Positions 48,975-59,010 of a stretch of 64,000 nucleotides of DNA are shown here, piece by piece. The notes beneath the pieces are model-generated. The model worked only from the letters and a program-made list of their open reading frames with translations. It was not told where the DNA came from and made no database searches. The number at the start of each line of letters is the position of its first letter. Positions within the stretch are counted from its first letter, which is position 1. The DNA comes from Blastococcus sp. CT_GayMR19 (GTDB lineage: Bacteria > Actinomycetota > Actinomycetes > Mycobacteriales > Geodermatophilaceae). The stretch is from positions 1 through 64,000 of the forward strand of contig NZ_SPQL01000002.1 in assembly GCF_004570385.1 (NCBI RefSeq). Reading direction: 5' to 3'. Position numbers and translations under genes: made by a program.

Positions 48975-50132
48975 GTGATCTGGAAGCGGGCCGTGTTCGC
49001 CCTGTTCGCCGTGGCGGCGGGCACCAACGTCCCGACCCCGTTGCTGCTCGTCTACCAGGAGCGGCTCGACCTGTCGGCCGAGGTGCTCACGGCACTCTTC
49101 GGCTGCTACGCCGCCGGCCTCGTCCCGGCCCTGCTGCTCGCCGGGCCCCTGTCGGATCGGCTCGGCCGCCGTCGGGTCGCGATACCGGGCATCGTGCTGT
49201 CGGCACTGGCGTCGCTGGCCTTCGCGGCCGCGGGCGACTCCCTGAGCCTGCTGTTCCTCGCCCGCTTCGCGCAGGGGGTCGTCAGCGGCGTCGTCTTCAG
49301 CGTCGGGAGCGCGTGGGTCGGCGAGCTGTCCCTGGCCTCCGGGGAGGGAGCCGGTGGCCGCCGCGCGGCGTTCGCCATGACGGCCGGCTTCTCGCTCGGC
49401 CCGCTGACCAGTGGACTGCTCGGCCAGTACGCGCCGGCCCCCACCGTGCTCCCGTACCTCATCCACGTGGCGCTGGTCGCCGTCGGTCTCGCGCTGGCGG
49501 TCCGGCTGCCCGAGACCGTCGACCTGCTGCACCCGAGCCGGACGGGGCCGGACAGGGCACGGTCCTCGCCGCTGATCCGCGCCGGGGACGGACTGCTGGT
49601 GCTCACGGTCCTGGCCCCGGTCGCGGTGTGCGTCTACGCGTTTCCGTCCACGATCATCAACGCCGTCCCCCTGCTCGTGGACCTGCCCTACGGCGGGGTG
49701 GCGGTCACCGGCGTGCTGGCCGGGGTCACCCTCGGCGCCGGCACGGTCGTCGCGGGGCTGCAACGCCGGCTCGGCCCGTGGACGGCGGTCGTCGGCGCCG
49801 CTCTGGGGACGGTGGGCTTCGGAGCCGCCGCGGCATTCGCCACCACCGGTGCGCTGCCGTGGCTGATCGCCGCGGCGCCCCTGCTCGGGGCCGGCGGCGG
49901 GCTCTGCCTGGCAGCGGGACTGACGCTCACCGCCCGGCTGGCCGCCCCGGCCCGGCTCGGCGCGCTGACCTCGCTGTTCCTGGCGTGTGCCTACATCGGC
50001 TTCGCGGCGCCGTTCGTGATGGCCGTGGCCGCCCGGGCGACGTCCCCCACGGTGCCACTGGCCGTGGGCGCCGTCCTCACCGGCGTCCTCGCCCTGCGCC
50101 TGCTCCCGGTCGCGCGCGCCAACCGGCTGTAA
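48975..50132 (+). CDS. MFS-type transporter
   Basis: The 385-aa protein has about twelve hydrophobic segments and the loop 2-3 motif GPLSDRLGRRRVAIPG typical of the major facilitator superfamily. Segment LLFLARFAQGVVSGVVFSVG lies at helices 3-4. It most resembles drug or metabolite exporters of the 12-TM group. The start is supported by a leaderless -10 box. It begins about 60 bp after the deletion scar and ends before a bidirectional hairpin. The substrate is unknown. Confidence 0.85.
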   Translation: MIWKRAVFALFAVAAGTNVPTPLLLVYQERLDLSAEVLTALFGCYAAGLVPALLLAGPLSDRLGRRRVAIPGIVLSALASLAFAAAGDSLSLLFLARFAQGVVSGVVFSVGSAWVGELSLASGEGAGGRRAAFAMTAGFSLGPLTSGLLGQYAPAPTVLPYLIHVALVAVGLALAVRLPETVDLLHPSRTGPDRARSSPLIRAGDGLLVLTVLAPVAVCVYAFPSTIINAVPLLVDLPYGGVAVTGVLAGVTLGAGTVVAGLQRRLGPWTAVVGAALGTVGFGAAAAFATTGALPWLIAAAPLLGAGGGLCLAAGLTLTARLAAPARLGALTSLFLACAYIGFAAPFVMAVAARATSPTVPLAVGAVLTGVLALRLLPVARANRL

Positions 50133-50161
50133 CCACGCGACCCGACGAACCGCAGAAAGAA

Positions 50162-50197
50162 GGCGGCGCCCCCTCCCCGGAGGGAAGAGGCGCCGCC
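50162..50197. terminator. Bidirectional GC-rich hairpin between convergent MFS and livK-like genes
   Basis: GGCGGCGCC pairs with GGCGCCGCC, and an inner CCTCC pairs with GGAGG. It lies 30 bp after the MFS stop and 18 bp from the end of the binding-protein gene, so it can end both transcripts. Confidence 0.75.
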
Positions 50198-50214
50198 GTC
50201 GTGCCGGCCGTCGA

Positions 50215-51459
50215 TCAGCCGGCGATCTTCTCCGCGAACTCGCCCTCGAAGGCCTCGGCCGCGACCGTGGCGCCGCCGGGGACGTCCGCCGGCCGCAGGA
50301 TGAAGCTGGAGAGGCTGGGCGACTTGCCGGTCTCGAAGCCCCGCAGCGGGACGATCAGGTCACCGGTGTCGACCTCCTCGAGCGCGTCGAAGGCCTCCCG
50401 CACGCCGGCGCGGGTGAGGTCACCGTTCTCGCACGCCGCGTCGAGCACCTGCTTCATGGTCTCGGACATGCCGAGGCCGAAGAGCACGCCGGTGCTCGGG
50501 GTGACCTCGGGGTAGGCCTCCTCGTACTGCTTCAGCTCCTCGGGGTGCTGGTCGAACGTGGAGAACGGGGCGGCCACGTAGAGCCGCTCCTTCAGCACGT
50601 CCGCCGTCGGGCCGGCCAGCAGGCCGGGCGCGAAGACCGGGTTGCTGCCGAGGATCGGCACGTCGAGGCCCTGGGCCGCGGCCACGCCGGCGGCGGACGC
50701 CGTCTGCGTGGGCGAGACGGTGAGGACGATCGCGTTGACCCCGGCCGCCTTGAACTGGGTGATCTGGGCGCTCATGTCCTGGTCGGTCGCCTTGATCTGC
50801 GCCTCGACCACGGTGAGGTTCATCTCCTCGGCCACGGCCTTGGTGCCGGCCAGGCCGTTCGCGCCGTACTCACCCTCGAAGTAGATGTGGCCGACGGTGT
50901 CGCCCTCCTTGAGGAGACCCTCCTCGAACAGGTACGAGTAGCCGTTGGCGATCTCGACGTCGTAGGTCGCGCCCAGGACACCCGTACCCGGGATCTCCGT
51001 GAGGGTCTTGGACCACGCCGACGGGAAGTTGACGATCTCGTCGGCCTCGTACTCGGGGGCCAACGCCGTGTTGATCGGCGAGCCGATCGTCTGCTGCATG
51101 GCCAGGACGCTGTCCTTCATCCCGCTGTAGAGCTGGACGCCCTGCTGGGGGACGTAGCCCGTGTCCTGGATGTTGAGCTCGACGTCGTAGGTGTCGCAGA
51201 CCTTGTTGTTCTCCCAGAACAGCGTGTTGGCGTTGGTGATGTCGTTGCCGAGGGCAGCGAACACACCGGTGAGGTCGGTCAGGACGCCCAGGGTGATCGT
51301 GTTGCCCTCGACGCCGATGTCGGTCTGGACCTCGGCGGCCGCGCCGCCACCGCCGCCGCCGCCGCTGCTCTCCGGCGCCTTCGTGCTACAGCCGGTTGCC
51401 GTCACGACGACGGCGGCGGCCACGACGACCGCGCTCCGAGAAGTCTTCCCTAGCTTCAT
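50215..51459 (-). CDS. ABC transporter substrate-binding lipoprotein, branched-chain amino-acid type
   Basis: The 414-aa protein has a lipobox (TATGC, Cys24), a Gly-rich spacer and a type-I periplasmic binding fold of the LivJ/K class (TITLGVLTDLTGVFAALGND, VELNIQDTGYVPQQGVQLYS, VGHIYFEGEYGANGLAGTKA, FKAAGVNAIVLTVSPTQTAS). It is the last gene of the livFGHM operon; its start overlaps the end of the livM-like gene. The true ligand could be a branched-chain amino acid, urea, an amide or an aromatic compound. Confidence 0.93.
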   Translation of the reverse strand: MKLGKTSRSAVVVAAAVVVTATGCSTKAPESSGGGGGGGAAAEVQTDIGVEGNTITLGVLTDLTGVFAALGNDITNANTLFWENNKVCDTYDVELNIQDTGYVPQQGVQLYSGMKDSVLAMQQTIGSPINTALAPEYEADEIVNFPSAWSKTLTEIPGTGVLGATYDVEIANGYSYLFEEGLLKEGDTVGHIYFEGEYGANGLAGTKAVAEEMNLTVVEAQIKATDQDMSAQITQFKAAGVNAIVLTVSPTQTASAAGVAAAQGLDVPILGSNPVFAPGLLAGPTADVLKERLYVAAPFSTFDQHPEELKQYEEAYPEVTPSTGVLFGLGMSETMKQVLDAACENGDLTRAGVREAFDALEEVDTGDLIVPLRGFETGKSPSLSSFILRPADVPGGATVAAEAFEGEFAEKIAG

Positions 51460-52712
51460 GTGGTGCTCCCTTGTGCTGGACGATCGGACGGACTGGGGCT
51501 GGTGGAGGTAGTGGAGGTATCGGTGGACGGGGGTGGGGTGCTGGCGCCGCCGCCGGGACGTGCGCGGGCGCGGCCGCGGCCGGTGATGCGGTTGGCGATG
51601 CCGGCGAGGCCGGCGGGCTCGAAGAGGATCACGAGGATGATCGCGGCGCCGAAAAGGAAGCGGGCCGCCTCGCCGGCCGCCAGTCCGCCCCCGCCCTGTC
51701 CGCCGACGAACGGGATGATGTCGGCGTAGCGCTGGAAGACCAGCGGCAGGGCGCTGACGAAGATCGCCCCGAGGACGGCTCCGTTGACCGAGCCGAGGCC
51801 GCCCAGCACGATCATGGCGAGATAGAGGATCGAGAGCTCGAGCCCGAAGGACTCCGGCGCGATGCTGCCGATGGACAGGGCGTACATGACACCCGAGAGC
51901 CCGGCGTACATCGAGCTGACCAGGAAGATGCGCGCCTTGTAGCCCTGGACGTTGACGCCCATGACCGCCGCCGCGACCTCGCTGTCCCGCAGGGTCTGCA
52001 GCGCCCGCCCGGGGCGGCTGCGCAGGATGTTCCGCGCGAACAGGTACGCGGCGAGCGCGAGGACCAGCCCCAGGTACCAGAGCCGCTCGGCCTCCCGGAA
52101 CGGGACGCCGATGACGTAGAGCTCCGGGTCGCGGTTGCCGAAGGTGAACCCGAACAGCGAGAACTCCGGCGCCGTGCGCCCGTTGAAGCCACCGGTGACC
52201 GACGTCCAGGCATTGAGCACGTGGATGCCGATGAAGACCAGCGCCAGGGAGGCGACACCGAGGTAGATGCCCCGCAGCCGCGCCGCGATCGGGCTGAAGA
52301 TCAGGCCGGCGAGGCCGGCGAGCAGCACTCCGACGATCATCCCGACGATCGGCGGGAACGAGAGCCCGTCGAGATCCGCGACGCCCAGACCGCCCGGCTC
52401 GCCGGAGACGAAGACGTAGCTGACCGCGCCGACGGCGAGGAAGAAGGCGTGCGCGAGGGACAGCTGGCCGGTGGTCCCCACGAGCAGGTTCAGCCCGATG
52501 GCGCCCACGATCGCGCCGAACACCGCGAAGCCGGTGCGCAGCCAGAACTCGGGGACGTAGAGGGGCAGCGCGAGCAGGACCACCAGCAGGGCGGCCACGA
52601 GCAGCAGCTTGATCAGCGAGCGGGCCGACCGGCCGCCGCCGGCCCCGTTGCTCCCCTTGGCTCCGTTGCGACGGGTCGCGCCCTTGGCGGCCACAGCGGT
52701 CGACTCAGACAC
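51456..52712 (-). CDS. livM: Branched-chain amino-acid type ABC permease (LivM-like)
   Basis: The 418-aa membrane protein has a disordered charged N-terminus (SESTAVAAKGATRRNGAKGS) and eight to ten helices with the LivM region VGTTGQLSLAHAFFLAVGAV and the cytoplasmic EAA-like loop LRDSEVAAAVMGVNVQGYKA. A long Thr/Ser/Pro tail follows the last helix. It pairs with the LivH-like permease just upstream, overlapping by 8 bp. Together they form the membrane channel of the uptake system. Confidence 0.92.
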   Translation of the reverse strand: MSESTAVAAKGATRRNGAKGSNGAGGGRSARSLIKLLLVAALLVVLLALPLYVPEFWLRTGFAVFGAIVGAIGLNLLVGTTGQLSLAHAFFLAVGAVSYVFVSGEPGGLGVADLDGLSFPPIVGMIVGVLLAGLAGLIFSPIAARLRGIYLGVASLALVFIGIHVLNAWTSVTGGFNGRTAPEFSLFGFTFGNRDPELYVIGVPFREAERLWYLGLVLALAAYLFARNILRSRPGRALQTLRDSEVAAAVMGVNVQGYKARIFLVSSMYAGLSGVMYALSIGSIAPESFGLELSILYLAMIVLGGLGSVNGAVLGAIFVSALPLVFQRYADIIPFVGGQGGGGLAAGEAARFLFGAAIILVILFEPAGLAGIANRITGRGRARARPGGGASTPPPSTDTSTTSTSPSPSDRPAQGSTT

Positions 52713-53595
52713 GGGTCAGCTCCTTGGTGCCGAACAGCCCGGACGGACGGAACATCAGGACGGCGATCATCACGATGAACGGGACGACGGCGCTGAACCC
52801 GCGACCGAGGAACAGCAGCTGGTCCTGGTAGCCGGCGGCGAGGGCCTCGGCGATGCCGATGAGCAGTCCGCCCACGAGGGCACCCCCGGTGGAGTCGAGC
52901 CCCCCGAGGATCGCCGCGGGGAAGGCCCGGAGCCCGACCGCGTAGGCGGCCGGGGTGACGCCCGGGGTGGGCGACCCGACCAGGAAGAGGGCGGCGACCG
53001 CGGCGAGGATGCCGGCGACCACCCAGGCCAGCGCGGAGACCTGCCCCTGCTTGATGCCCATGAGCGCGGCCGTCTCGCCGTCCTCGGCGGAGGCCCGCAT
53101 CGCGATGCCCCAGTTGGAGTACTTGAACGCCGCGAAGAACAACCCGATGAGGACCGCGGCGACCGCGATCGCGACCAGGCGGTTCTGGCTGATGCCGACG
53201 TCACCGAGCCGGAACGACCCGCCACCCCACGGGTGCGGGACGTTGAGGATGTCCGAGCCGATCCGCCGGATCATCTCGGTCAGGATGATGATGTCGACGC
53301 CGATCGTCACGATCGCGAGACTGATCACCGCTGCCCCGCGGAGCCGGTTGATGATCAGCCGCTCCACCAGGACGGCCGCCAGGGCCGTGACGGCCAGCCC
53401 GACCAGCACCGCCGGGAAGAAGCCGATCGAGTCCGACGCGCGGGCGATCGTGTAGGCGCCCAGCAGGAGCAGCGAGCCGTGGGTGAAGCTCACGACCTCG
53501 CTGGCCTTGAAGATGATCACGAAGCCGAGGGCGATGAGCGCGTACAGCGCGCCGAGTGAGACGCCGTTGAGCAGCAACGACAGGAACTGGGTCAC
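52705..53595 (-). CDS. livH: Branched-chain amino-acid type ABC permease (LivH-like)
   Basis: The 296-aa membrane protein starts MTQFLSLLLNGVSLGALYAL and has about eight helices. It includes the LivH-type SASEDGETAALMGIKQGQVS loop (EAA-like) and GLRAFPAAILGGLDSTGGAL. It is the second permease of the system. The gene overlaps livG by 4 bp and livM by 8 bp, consistent with one polycistronic message. The start is the GTG at 53595, which overlaps the livG stop. Confidence 0.93.
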   Translation of the reverse strand: MTQFLSLLLNGVSLGALYALIALGFVIIFKASEVVSFTHGSLLLLGAYTIARASDSIGFFPAVLVGLAVTALAAVLVERLIINRLRGAAVISLAIVTIGVDIIILTEMIRRIGSDILNVPHPWGGGSFRLGDVGISQNRLVAIAVAAVLIGLFFAAFKYSNWGIAMRASAEDGETAALMGIKQGQVSALAWVVAGILAAVAALFLVGSPTPGVTPAAYAVGLRAFPAAILGGLDSTGGALVGGLLIGIAEALAAGYQDQLLFLGRGFSAVVPFIVMIAVLMFRPSGLFGTKELTRV

Positions 53596-54451
53596 GAGTG
53601 CGTCCCGGGAGTGTCGGAGGAATGTGCGGCGGCCGCGGCCGGATCGATCTCGTCACCGGATCCCAGGTAGGCCCGGATGACCTCGGGGTCGGCCTGCACC
53701 TCGGCGGGGGTCCCGTCGGCGATGCGCCGTCCGAAGTCGAGGACGGTGACCCGGTCGGCCAGTGACATGACCATGCCCATGTCGTGCTCCACGAGCACGA
53801 CCGAGATGCCCAGCGCCGAACGGATCTCCAGGATCGCCTCCGCCATGCGATGGGTCTCCTCGGCGTTCATCCCGGCGACCGGCTCGTCGAGCAGGAGCAG
53901 CCGGGGCTCGGTGCAGAGCGCCCGCGCCACCTCGACGCGCTTCTGGTCGCCGTAGGACAGCACACCGACGGGCGTGTGCAGCTTGTTCCCGAGCTCGAGG
54001 AACTCGGCGATCTCGGCCACCCGGGCGCCGTGCACCTTGCCCTCGCGCGTCGCGCGCGGGAGCCGCAGCCCGGCGGCGAGGAAGCCGGCCTTCGTGAGGT
54101 GGTGACGGCCGAGCATGAGGTTCTCGGCCACGGTCTGGCCGGCCGACAGGGCGATGTTCTGGAAGGCCCGGGCCACGCCGATGCCGGCGATCTTGTACGG
54201 CCGCATCTGGTCCAGCCGGTGGTCGCCGAACCGGACCTGCCCCTCGGCGGCCTTGTAGACGCCGGAGAGAACGTTGAACATCGTCGACTTGCCCGCGCCG
54301 TTCGGCCCGATGACGGCGTGGATCGTGCCGGGCTGGACGGTGAACGAGACCCCGGACAGCGCCTTGATCGCCCCGAAGCGGACGCTGACGTTGTCGACCT
54401 CGACGGGCGGGATGTCCGGCCGGACGTCCGCCTCGACAGGGGAGCCGGCGG

Positions 54452-54464
<13 letters not shown>
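53592..54464 (-). CDS. livG: Branched-chain amino-acid type ABC ATPase (LivG-like)
   Basis: The 290-aa ATPase has Walker A GPNGAGKST, the LivG-specific insert region HHLTKAGFLAAGLRLPRATR, the signature LSYGDQKRVEVARAL, Walker B LLLLDEPVAGMNAEETHR and the H-loop LVEHDMG. The first 19 residues (MDGMTAGSPVEADVRPDIP) are a linker before the ATPase fold. It overlaps livF by 13 bp and livH by 4 bp. It energises uptake together with LivF. Confidence 0.94.
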
Positions 54465-55240
<776 letters not shown>

Positions 55241-55855
55241 GGACAGCACTTCCTCTCTGCGTCGTCCTGCGACGCGGGGGCGAGGGGCGGATCGGGAGGA
55301 GACGAACAGGTCACGAGAGGGCGGACGCCGCGCCGGTCGGCCGGCGGCGTGCCCCACGGGTCCCGGCACCGGGGGCAGGGGGTGCCCCGGGGCCTGACCG
55401 GAGGGACCAGGCGGCCGGGGCGAGGCGAACGGCACATCGGCCGGGCACACACCCCTCGCGTGACCTGGCCCACATGGGGCGTGACTCTAAGGGCATTAAG
55501 GCCCCAACCGAGCAGCGGGAGATAACGGATCGGTCACCATGCCGTAGTCCACCCCTTCGAGGGGGCTCCCCGCGGGCCCCGGCCGGTCGACGTGGTGCGT
55601 CCCCACACCGCTCCTGGGGCGACCCACGTGCGCACACCACATTGCGCAAGGGGCGTTGCCCCTCCGCTCGGTCGTCCGGGAATCGGCACTGCCCGGTCGG
55701 GTGGAACGGGGTCCGCTGCAGCACGCGCGCGGTGCCGGCCTGCTCCGTGAGCAGGAGCGGCGGCCCGCATGTCCCCCTCCGCCGACGGCGCCAGGTGCTT
55801 CCGGGATCCGGGCCGGTTGCCTATCGTCGTGCCCTCCGAGCGCACAGGGGTCGCC
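55241..55855. other. 615-bp intergenic region, divergent promoters
   Basis: No gene with coding character was found between livF and the metallophosphoesterase gene. The AT-richest part, CTAAGGGCATTAAGG (55487-55501), probably holds the livF promoter: on the minus strand it gives TTAATG and TTAGAG. A small hairpin AGGGGC-GTT-GCCCCT lies at 55649-55663. TATCGT at 55822-55827 is a candidate -10 for the metallophosphoesterase gene. Confidence 0.5.
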
Positions 55856-56854
55856 ATGAAGCCTCGCCGTCGGACGCCGGTTCCCGTGCGGCTGCCGGCC
55901 CTCCTCGTGGCACTCCTGCTCGTCTCGACGGGGTGCTCGGAGGGCCGCGCCACCCCGACAGCGCCCGCGGAGACCGCCGGAGCGGGCGGCCAGGAGAGCG
56001 AACGCACGGAGCCCGCTGCCGCAACCGCGGTCACGATCATCGGAGCCGGGGACATCGCCGGCGACAGGGAGGAGGCCGCCGCGACGGCGGCGCTGATCCA
56101 GGCCGCAGCTCCCGCCGCGGTCTTCACGACGGGCGACAACGCGTACCCCGACGGCGCGTTGTCGGACTACCTGGAGAAGTACGACCCGACCTGGGGGGCG
56201 TTCAAGGACCGGACCAATCCGGTGCCGGGCAACCACGAGTACCACTCCGATCCGCCGGCCGGGTACCTGGCCTACTTCGGGGCCGCCAACGTCACCAATC
56301 CCGTCGACGGCGGTGCGTACTACGCCTGGGACGTCGGCAACGGCTGGCGGGCCTACGCACTCAACACCGAGATCAGCACCTCCGGTGCGCAACTGGAGTG
56401 GCTGCAGGACGACGTGGCCGCCCATCCGGGGCAGCACTACATCCTCTACACGCACCGTCCCCGGTACACCTCCAGCGACAACCACGGGCCCTCCGACGAC
56501 GTCTGCCCGCTGTGGGACGCCCTGGCCCTCACCGGCGGGCTGGAGATCGTCCTGTTCGGGCACAACCACCAGTACGAGCGGTTCGCACCCATGGACTGCG
56601 CCGGACAGGCCGGCGACGCGGGCGCCCGGAGCTTCGTGATCGGCTCGGGCGGCAAGGAGCTCTACGGATTCGGACCGGCCCAGCCGGGCAGCGAGTTCCG
56701 CAACGACAGCGACTTCGGGGTGCTCAAGTTCAATCTGTACGAGAGCTCCTACGAATGGGAGTTCATCGCCTCCGGCAGGGGCCAGGACGGCAACGGCACG
56801 ATGGACACGGGCAACGCCGGTCAGATCCTCGACAAGGGGAGCGCGGCCGTCTGA
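55856..56854 (+). CDS. Secreted metallophosphoesterase lipoprotein
   Basis: The 332-aa protein has a lipobox signal (STGC, Cys27), a Thr/Ala/Glu-rich spacer, and a calcineurin-like phosphoesterase domain. The metal motifs run in order: GAGDIAGD, FTTGDNAYPDG, VPGNHEYH, LYTHRP and FGHNHQYERF. It is likely to be anchored outside the membrane and to release phosphate from phosphomonoesters or diesters. The ATG at 55856 is the start that leads directly into the signal peptide; AGGGG stands 7 nt upstream. Confidence 0.92.
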   Translation: MKPRRRTPVPVRLPALLVALLLVSTGCSEGRATPTAPAETAGAGGQESERTEPAAATAVTIIGAGDIAGDREEAAATAALIQAAAPAAVFTTGDNAYPDGALSDYLEKYDPTWGAFKDRTNPVPGNHEYHSDPPAGYLAYFGAANVTNPVDGGAYYAWDVGNGWRAYALNTEISTSGAQLEWLQDDVAAHPGQHYILYTHRPRYTSSDNHGPSDDVCPLWDALALTGGLEIVLFGHNHQYERFAPMDCAGQAGDAGARSFVIGSGGKELYGFGPAQPGSEFRNDSDFGVLKFNLYESSYEWEFIASGRGQDGNGTMDTGNAGQILDKGSAAV

Positions 56855-56975
56855 GCGCCGGACCGGCCGGATCCCGCCACGGACGGGAACGGCGGGCCGC
56901 GACGTCGCGCCAGTTCCTCATGGCGCGTGCGCGGATCTTCCGGAACGGGGGCGGTGTCCTTACCCTCCCCGGGGC

Positions 56976-57746
56976 ATGAGAGGTCGCCGGGGCTCCTGGA
57001 GTGCGCTCACCGTCTGCGTTCTTGTCGCCCTCGCCATGGCCTCGGCGACTCCCGCGAACGCGGCCGTGCCGACGGGCAGCCGGGTCGTCTTCGTGGGCGA
57101 CTACGAGACGGGTGACTTCAGTCAGTGGACCGACTGCCAGAACCGGACGCACAGCGCGTCCTGCTCGCGCTTCCGCGAGTCGTTCTACGGCATGCAGGTC
57201 CAAGGGGCGATCAACCGGCAGGGGCGGTGGGCCGCCCGGTACGAGGTGCGCAACGGCGACAAGCCCTCCTGGGGCGGTGGCGAGCGCGCTGAGGTGGCCC
57301 GGTACGACATCGGCCGGGTGTACGAGGGCGACGAGCGCTGGTACGAGTTCAGTCTGCTGTTCGACGCCGCCTTCCCTGCGGTGACGGGCGACTTCCTCGT
57401 GGTCATGCAGTGGCACGCGGGAAGAGGGTCCCCGCCGATGGCGCTCAAGGTGGACGCGCAGGGCCAGCTCCTGCTGGACGGCTCGGGCCCGGACGCTCCC
57501 ACGATGGTCATCGGTGACATCGCGCGCGGGCAGTGGGTCGACTACGTGGTGCACGCCACGTTCGGCAGGTCGATCTCGAACGGGTGGGCCGAGGTGTACC
57601 GGAACGGCGTCCTCGCCGTCCCGCGGCACGCCCGCGACAACATGTCCAGCCGCTCGAACTACCTGAAGATGGGCATCTACCGCGACCCGCGCGAGACGAC
57701 GACCGCGGTGATGTGGCAGGACGGACTCCGCGTCACCGCTCCCTGA
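56976..57746 (+). CDS. Secreted polysaccharide lyase-like protein (heparin-lyase-I family fold)
   Basis: The 256-aa protein has a classical signal peptide ending near PANAAVP (about residue 31). A beta-jelly-roll follows, with VVFVGDYETGDFSQWTDCQN, RRNGDK-type sequence in YEVRNGDKPSWGGGERAEVA, YEFSLLFDAAFP, and VVMQWHAGRGSPPMALKV. These match the actinobacterial heparin-lyase-I-like family (PF14099). It probably acts on an acidic polysaccharide outside the cell, but the substrate is unproven. It is next to the secreted metallophosphoesterase. Confidence 0.82.
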   Translation: MRGRRGSWSALTVCVLVALAMASATPANAAVPTGSRVVFVGDYETGDFSQWTDCQNRTHSASCSRFRESFYGMQVQGAINRQGRWAARYEVRNGDKPSWGGGERAEVARYDIGRVYEGDERWYEFSLLFDAAFPAVTGDFLVVMQWHAGRGSPPMALKVDAQGQLLLDGSGPDAPTMVIGDIARGQWVDYVVHATFGRSISNGWAEVYRNGVLAVPRHARDNMSSRSNYLKMGIYRDPRETTTAVMWQDGLRVTAP

Positions 57747-57802
57747 GCCGGCGCCCGCCCCGTCGCAGGGAAGGGCGGGTCGCCCTCCGGCGTTCAGCGG
57801 AC

Positions 57803-58885
57803 GTGGGCATCCGGAGTGTCGACGTCGTGGTCATCGGTGCCGGGCAGGCCGGGCTCAGCACCGCGTGGGCGCTGGCCCACCAGGGATTCGAGCCGGAGAC
57901 CGGCTTCGTCGTCCTCGACGGCGACGACGGCCCCGGCGGCGCGTGGCAGCACCGCTGGCCGTCGCTGACCGTCGGCACCACCCACCGGGTGCACGACCTG
58001 CCCGGTCTCGCGTTCGAGCCCGACGCCGGGAACCTGCGTGCCGCCGACGTCGTCCCGGCGTACTTCGCCGAGTACGAGCGCCGCTTCGACCTGCCCGTCC
58101 ACCGGCCGGTGCACGTCCGCGCGGTCTCCCGCACCGACGCCGGGAGCTTCCTGGTGCGGACCGACACGGGCGACTGGACGGCGCAGGCGGTCGTCAACGC
58201 GACCGGCACCTGGACCCGTCCCTTCGTGCCCCGCTACCCCGGCCAGGAGACCTTCGCCGGCCGGCAGCTGCACACCGTCGACTACGGGGATGCCGCCGAG
58301 TTCGCCGGGCAGCACGTCGTCGTGGTCGGCGGCGGGGCGTCGGCCGTGCAGCTCCTCGGTGAGATCTCGCAGGTCGCCTCGACGACCTGGGTGACCCGCC
58401 GCCCGCCGGTGTGGCGCGAGGGGCCGTTCGACGAGGAGGCGGGGCGCCGCGCGGTCGCGCTCGTCGAGGGGGCGGTGCGGGAGGGACGCCGACCCGGCAG
58501 CGTCGTCGGCGTCACCGGGCTCCTGACGTCCACGCCCTACGTCCGGGACGCGCTCGACCGCGGCGTCCTGGAGCGGCTGCCGATGTTCGACCGCATCACC
58601 GAGGACGGCGTCGCCTGGGCGGACGGCCGGTTCGTGGCCGCCGACGCGATCCTCTGGGCCACCGGATTCCGGGCGGCGCTGGGGCACCTCGCGCCTTTGC
58701 ACCTGCGCGGTCCCGGCGGCGGCATCCGCATGGACGGGACGCACGTCGCCGGCGAGCCGCGGGTGCACCTGGTCGGCTACGGGCCGTCGGCCAGCACGAT
58801 CGGGGCCAACCGCGCGGGGCAGGCGGCCGCCCGCAGCCTGCGCCGGCTGCTCCGTCCACAGGGGGAACTCCCCCGCAGCGCCTGA
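57803..58885 (+). CDS. FAD/NAD(P)-dependent monooxygenase-like oxidoreductase
   Basis: The 360-aa protein carries the first dinucleotide motif VVVIGAGQAGLSTAWAL near the N-terminus and the second in VVVVGGGASAVQLLGEI at about residue 172. In between is ATGTWTRPFVPRYPG, near the place of the FMO/BVMO signature, and later ILWATGFRAAL. This pattern matches flavin-containing monooxygenase-like proteins and CzcO-type oxidoreductases. The GTG at 57803 is closest to the FAD motif. The substrate is unknown; the gene stands alone. Confidence 0.85.
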   Translation: MGIRSVDVVVIGAGQAGLSTAWALAHQGFEPETGFVVLDGDDGPGGAWQHRWPSLTVGTTHRVHDLPGLAFEPDAGNLRAADVVPAYFAEYERRFDLPVHRPVHVRAVSRTDAGSFLVRTDTGDWTAQAVVNATGTWTRPFVPRYPGQETFAGRQLHTVDYGDAAEFAGQHVVVVGGGASAVQLLGEISQVASTTWVTRRPPVWREGPFDEEAGRRAVALVEGAVREGRRPGSVVGVTGLLTSTPYVRDALDRGVLERLPMFDRITEDGVAWADGRFVAADAILWATGFRAALGHLAPLHLRGPGGGIRMDGTHVAGEPRVHLVGYGPSASTIGANRAGQAAARSLRRLLRPQGELPRSA

Positions 58886-58894
58886 GTTCCTCCC

Positions 58895-58923
58895 TTCAGG
58901 GACCGTTCAGGGTCTGTTCAGGG
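58895..58923 (+). promoter_or_regulatory. Three 11-bp direct repeats (TTCAGGG), OmpR-type box
   Basis: TTCAGGG occurs at 58895-58901, 58906-58912 and 58917-58923, exactly 11 bp apart (two copies read GTTCAGGG). Direct repeats with an 11-bp period are the hallmark of OmpR/PhoB-type response-regulator sites. They end about 34 bp before the -10 box of the leader ORF, so activation of the ABC exporter is likely. The regulator is not in this window. Confidence 0.6.
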
Positions 58924-58956
58924 GTTCCCCCGATGTGCCGAGGGCACCCCGGCCGA

Positions 58957-58962
58957 CAGGCT
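58957..58962 (+). promoter_or_regulatory. Leaderless-type -10 element (CAGGCT)
   Basis: CAGGCT ends 6 nt before the ATG of the 13-codon leader ORF at 58969, identical in sequence and spacing to 20781-20786. Confidence 0.45.
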
Positions 58963-58968
58963 GCTCCC

Positions 58969-59010
58969 ATGACTTCCTCCTCGCTTCCGAGCCGCGGCGC
59001 GACCGCATGA
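58969..59010 (+). CDS. 13-residue leader peptide coupled to ABC ATPase
   Basis: The short frame encodes MTSSSLPSRGATA and stops with a TGA that overlaps the ATG of the ATPase gene (ATGA, 59007-59010). It starts where a leaderless transcript would begin. Because the ATPase ATG has no Shine-Dalgarno of its own, translation of the leader probably brings ribosomes to it. It could alternatively be the true N-terminal part only by frameshift, which is not suggested. Confidence 0.5.
   Translation: MTSSSLPSRGATA

Noticed and set aside
55474-56979. A 501-codon frame overlapping the metallophosphoesterase gene
   Set aside because: It is out of frame with the clear GNHE/GHNH-containing protein and encodes Arg/Gly-rich sequence.
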